A stretch of 64,000 nucleotides of DNA, from positions 46,651,646 through 46,715,645 of the forward strand of contig CM039508.1 in the NCBI GenBank assembly GCA_022432975.1. The letters are read 5' to 3'. Position 1 is the stretch's first letter. Each line of letters opens with the position of its first letter. Positions 63,556 to 64,000 of this stretch are shown here, piece by piece. The stretch is from Begonia masoniana (Eukaryota > Streptophyta > Magnoliopsida > Cucurbitales > Begoniaceae). The notes beneath the pieces are model-generated. The model was not told the origin of the DNA. It ran no database searches and saw only the letters and a list, made by a program, of their open reading frames with translations. Made by a program: the position numbers and the translations under genes.

Positions 63556-64000
63556 CTTTATATTACCCATAACACAAAAACAGAAAAATTCACTATGTCA
63601 AAATTAGTTGGTGATGACGCATGCATGGGTTAAACCCTCGCTACCCCTGAGTCCATAATGTACAACCACTCAGTCCTGTCCCTTCGCTACGTGCATAGAC
63701 TTTAGAGAAATGATGGTAATCTCAAGCCAAACCATCTACTTCTTAGAATGAAAAAGTGATGTGCCTTGGACCTGTGTGATCTATCGCTCAACAGGACAAG
63801 ATACGTGCGGAAGCAATTAAAACGATCAGACAAACATGGTATTCTCGGGTTCAACCGAAAACACCTCAAAACCAGAGAACAGAGAACGAAAAATGGATGA
63901 ACGATGAAATGGAAATGGGTATGAGTGTAACCTGGCGTAAATTACTCAGAAAAACGCCGATGGAATGAATGGATGAAGAATGAATCATGAATGTGCCGAT
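63556..64000. other. Window end, no gene seen
   Basis: No frame with recognisable motifs. The stretch from 63760 has the look of retroelement or UTR sequence but could not be classified. Confidence 0.4.

Overview
The window is nuclear DNA of a eudicot plant. This rests on spliced genes of plant families (CYP82 cytochrome P450, DUF1218, COP1-interacting protein 7, NAC, R2R3-MYB, CC-NBS-LRR and lectin receptor kinase remnants), Copia elements with the Met-tRNA primer site TGGTATCAGAGC, and an AT-rich background full of nested transposons. I cannot name the species.

Layout. 1-7300: nested long LTRs, with a non-autonomous hAT element (1794-2834, 8-bp target duplication) and a solo LTR (3110-5289, TTAAG duplication). 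7600-16060: a tandem CYP82 pair on the minus strand. The copy at 8073-9758 is intact (529 aa); the copy at 14031-15716 is dead (a GGA-to-TGA stop and a +1 frameshift). Between them lie a broken NLR gene and a 353-base T tract. 16265-16794: a pure (AG)265 tract. 17030-19831: a three-exon DUF1218 membrane protein gene. 21841-26714: a complete nine-exon CIP7-like gene. 29640-30175: a lectin receptor kinase relic.

31247-41575: a decayed Copia element (AAGTG duplication) holding two nested solo-LTR-like elements and a post-insertion tandem duplication. 41985-42835: an 850-bp foldback element. 42943-43254: a relic of a GH1 beta-glucosidase whose catalytic Glu codon is changed to Gly. 47714-48906: an intact three-exon NAC gene of the RD26/ANAC019/055 type, with several G-box/ABRE elements upstream.

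50355-63019 is the most striking locus. A hAT element with an 8-bp duplication carries a solo LTR (52796-53939) and a Pack-MULE-like element (54343-61761, ~183-bp TIRs, 9-bp duplication) with the 3' part of an R2R3-MYB gene. That MULE holds a minus-strand Copia derivative (55257-61339), which in turn holds another solo LTR (57609-60132). Duplications at each boundary except the inner Copia give a readable order of insertion.

Working host genes I support are the first CYP82, DUF1218, CIP7-like and NAC genes. They are not functionally linked in an obvious way: specialised or defence metabolism, a membrane/cell-wall-type protein, light signalling, and stress transcription. Most of the rest is transposon sequence. 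I saw no CRISPR array, rRNA or tRNA gene.
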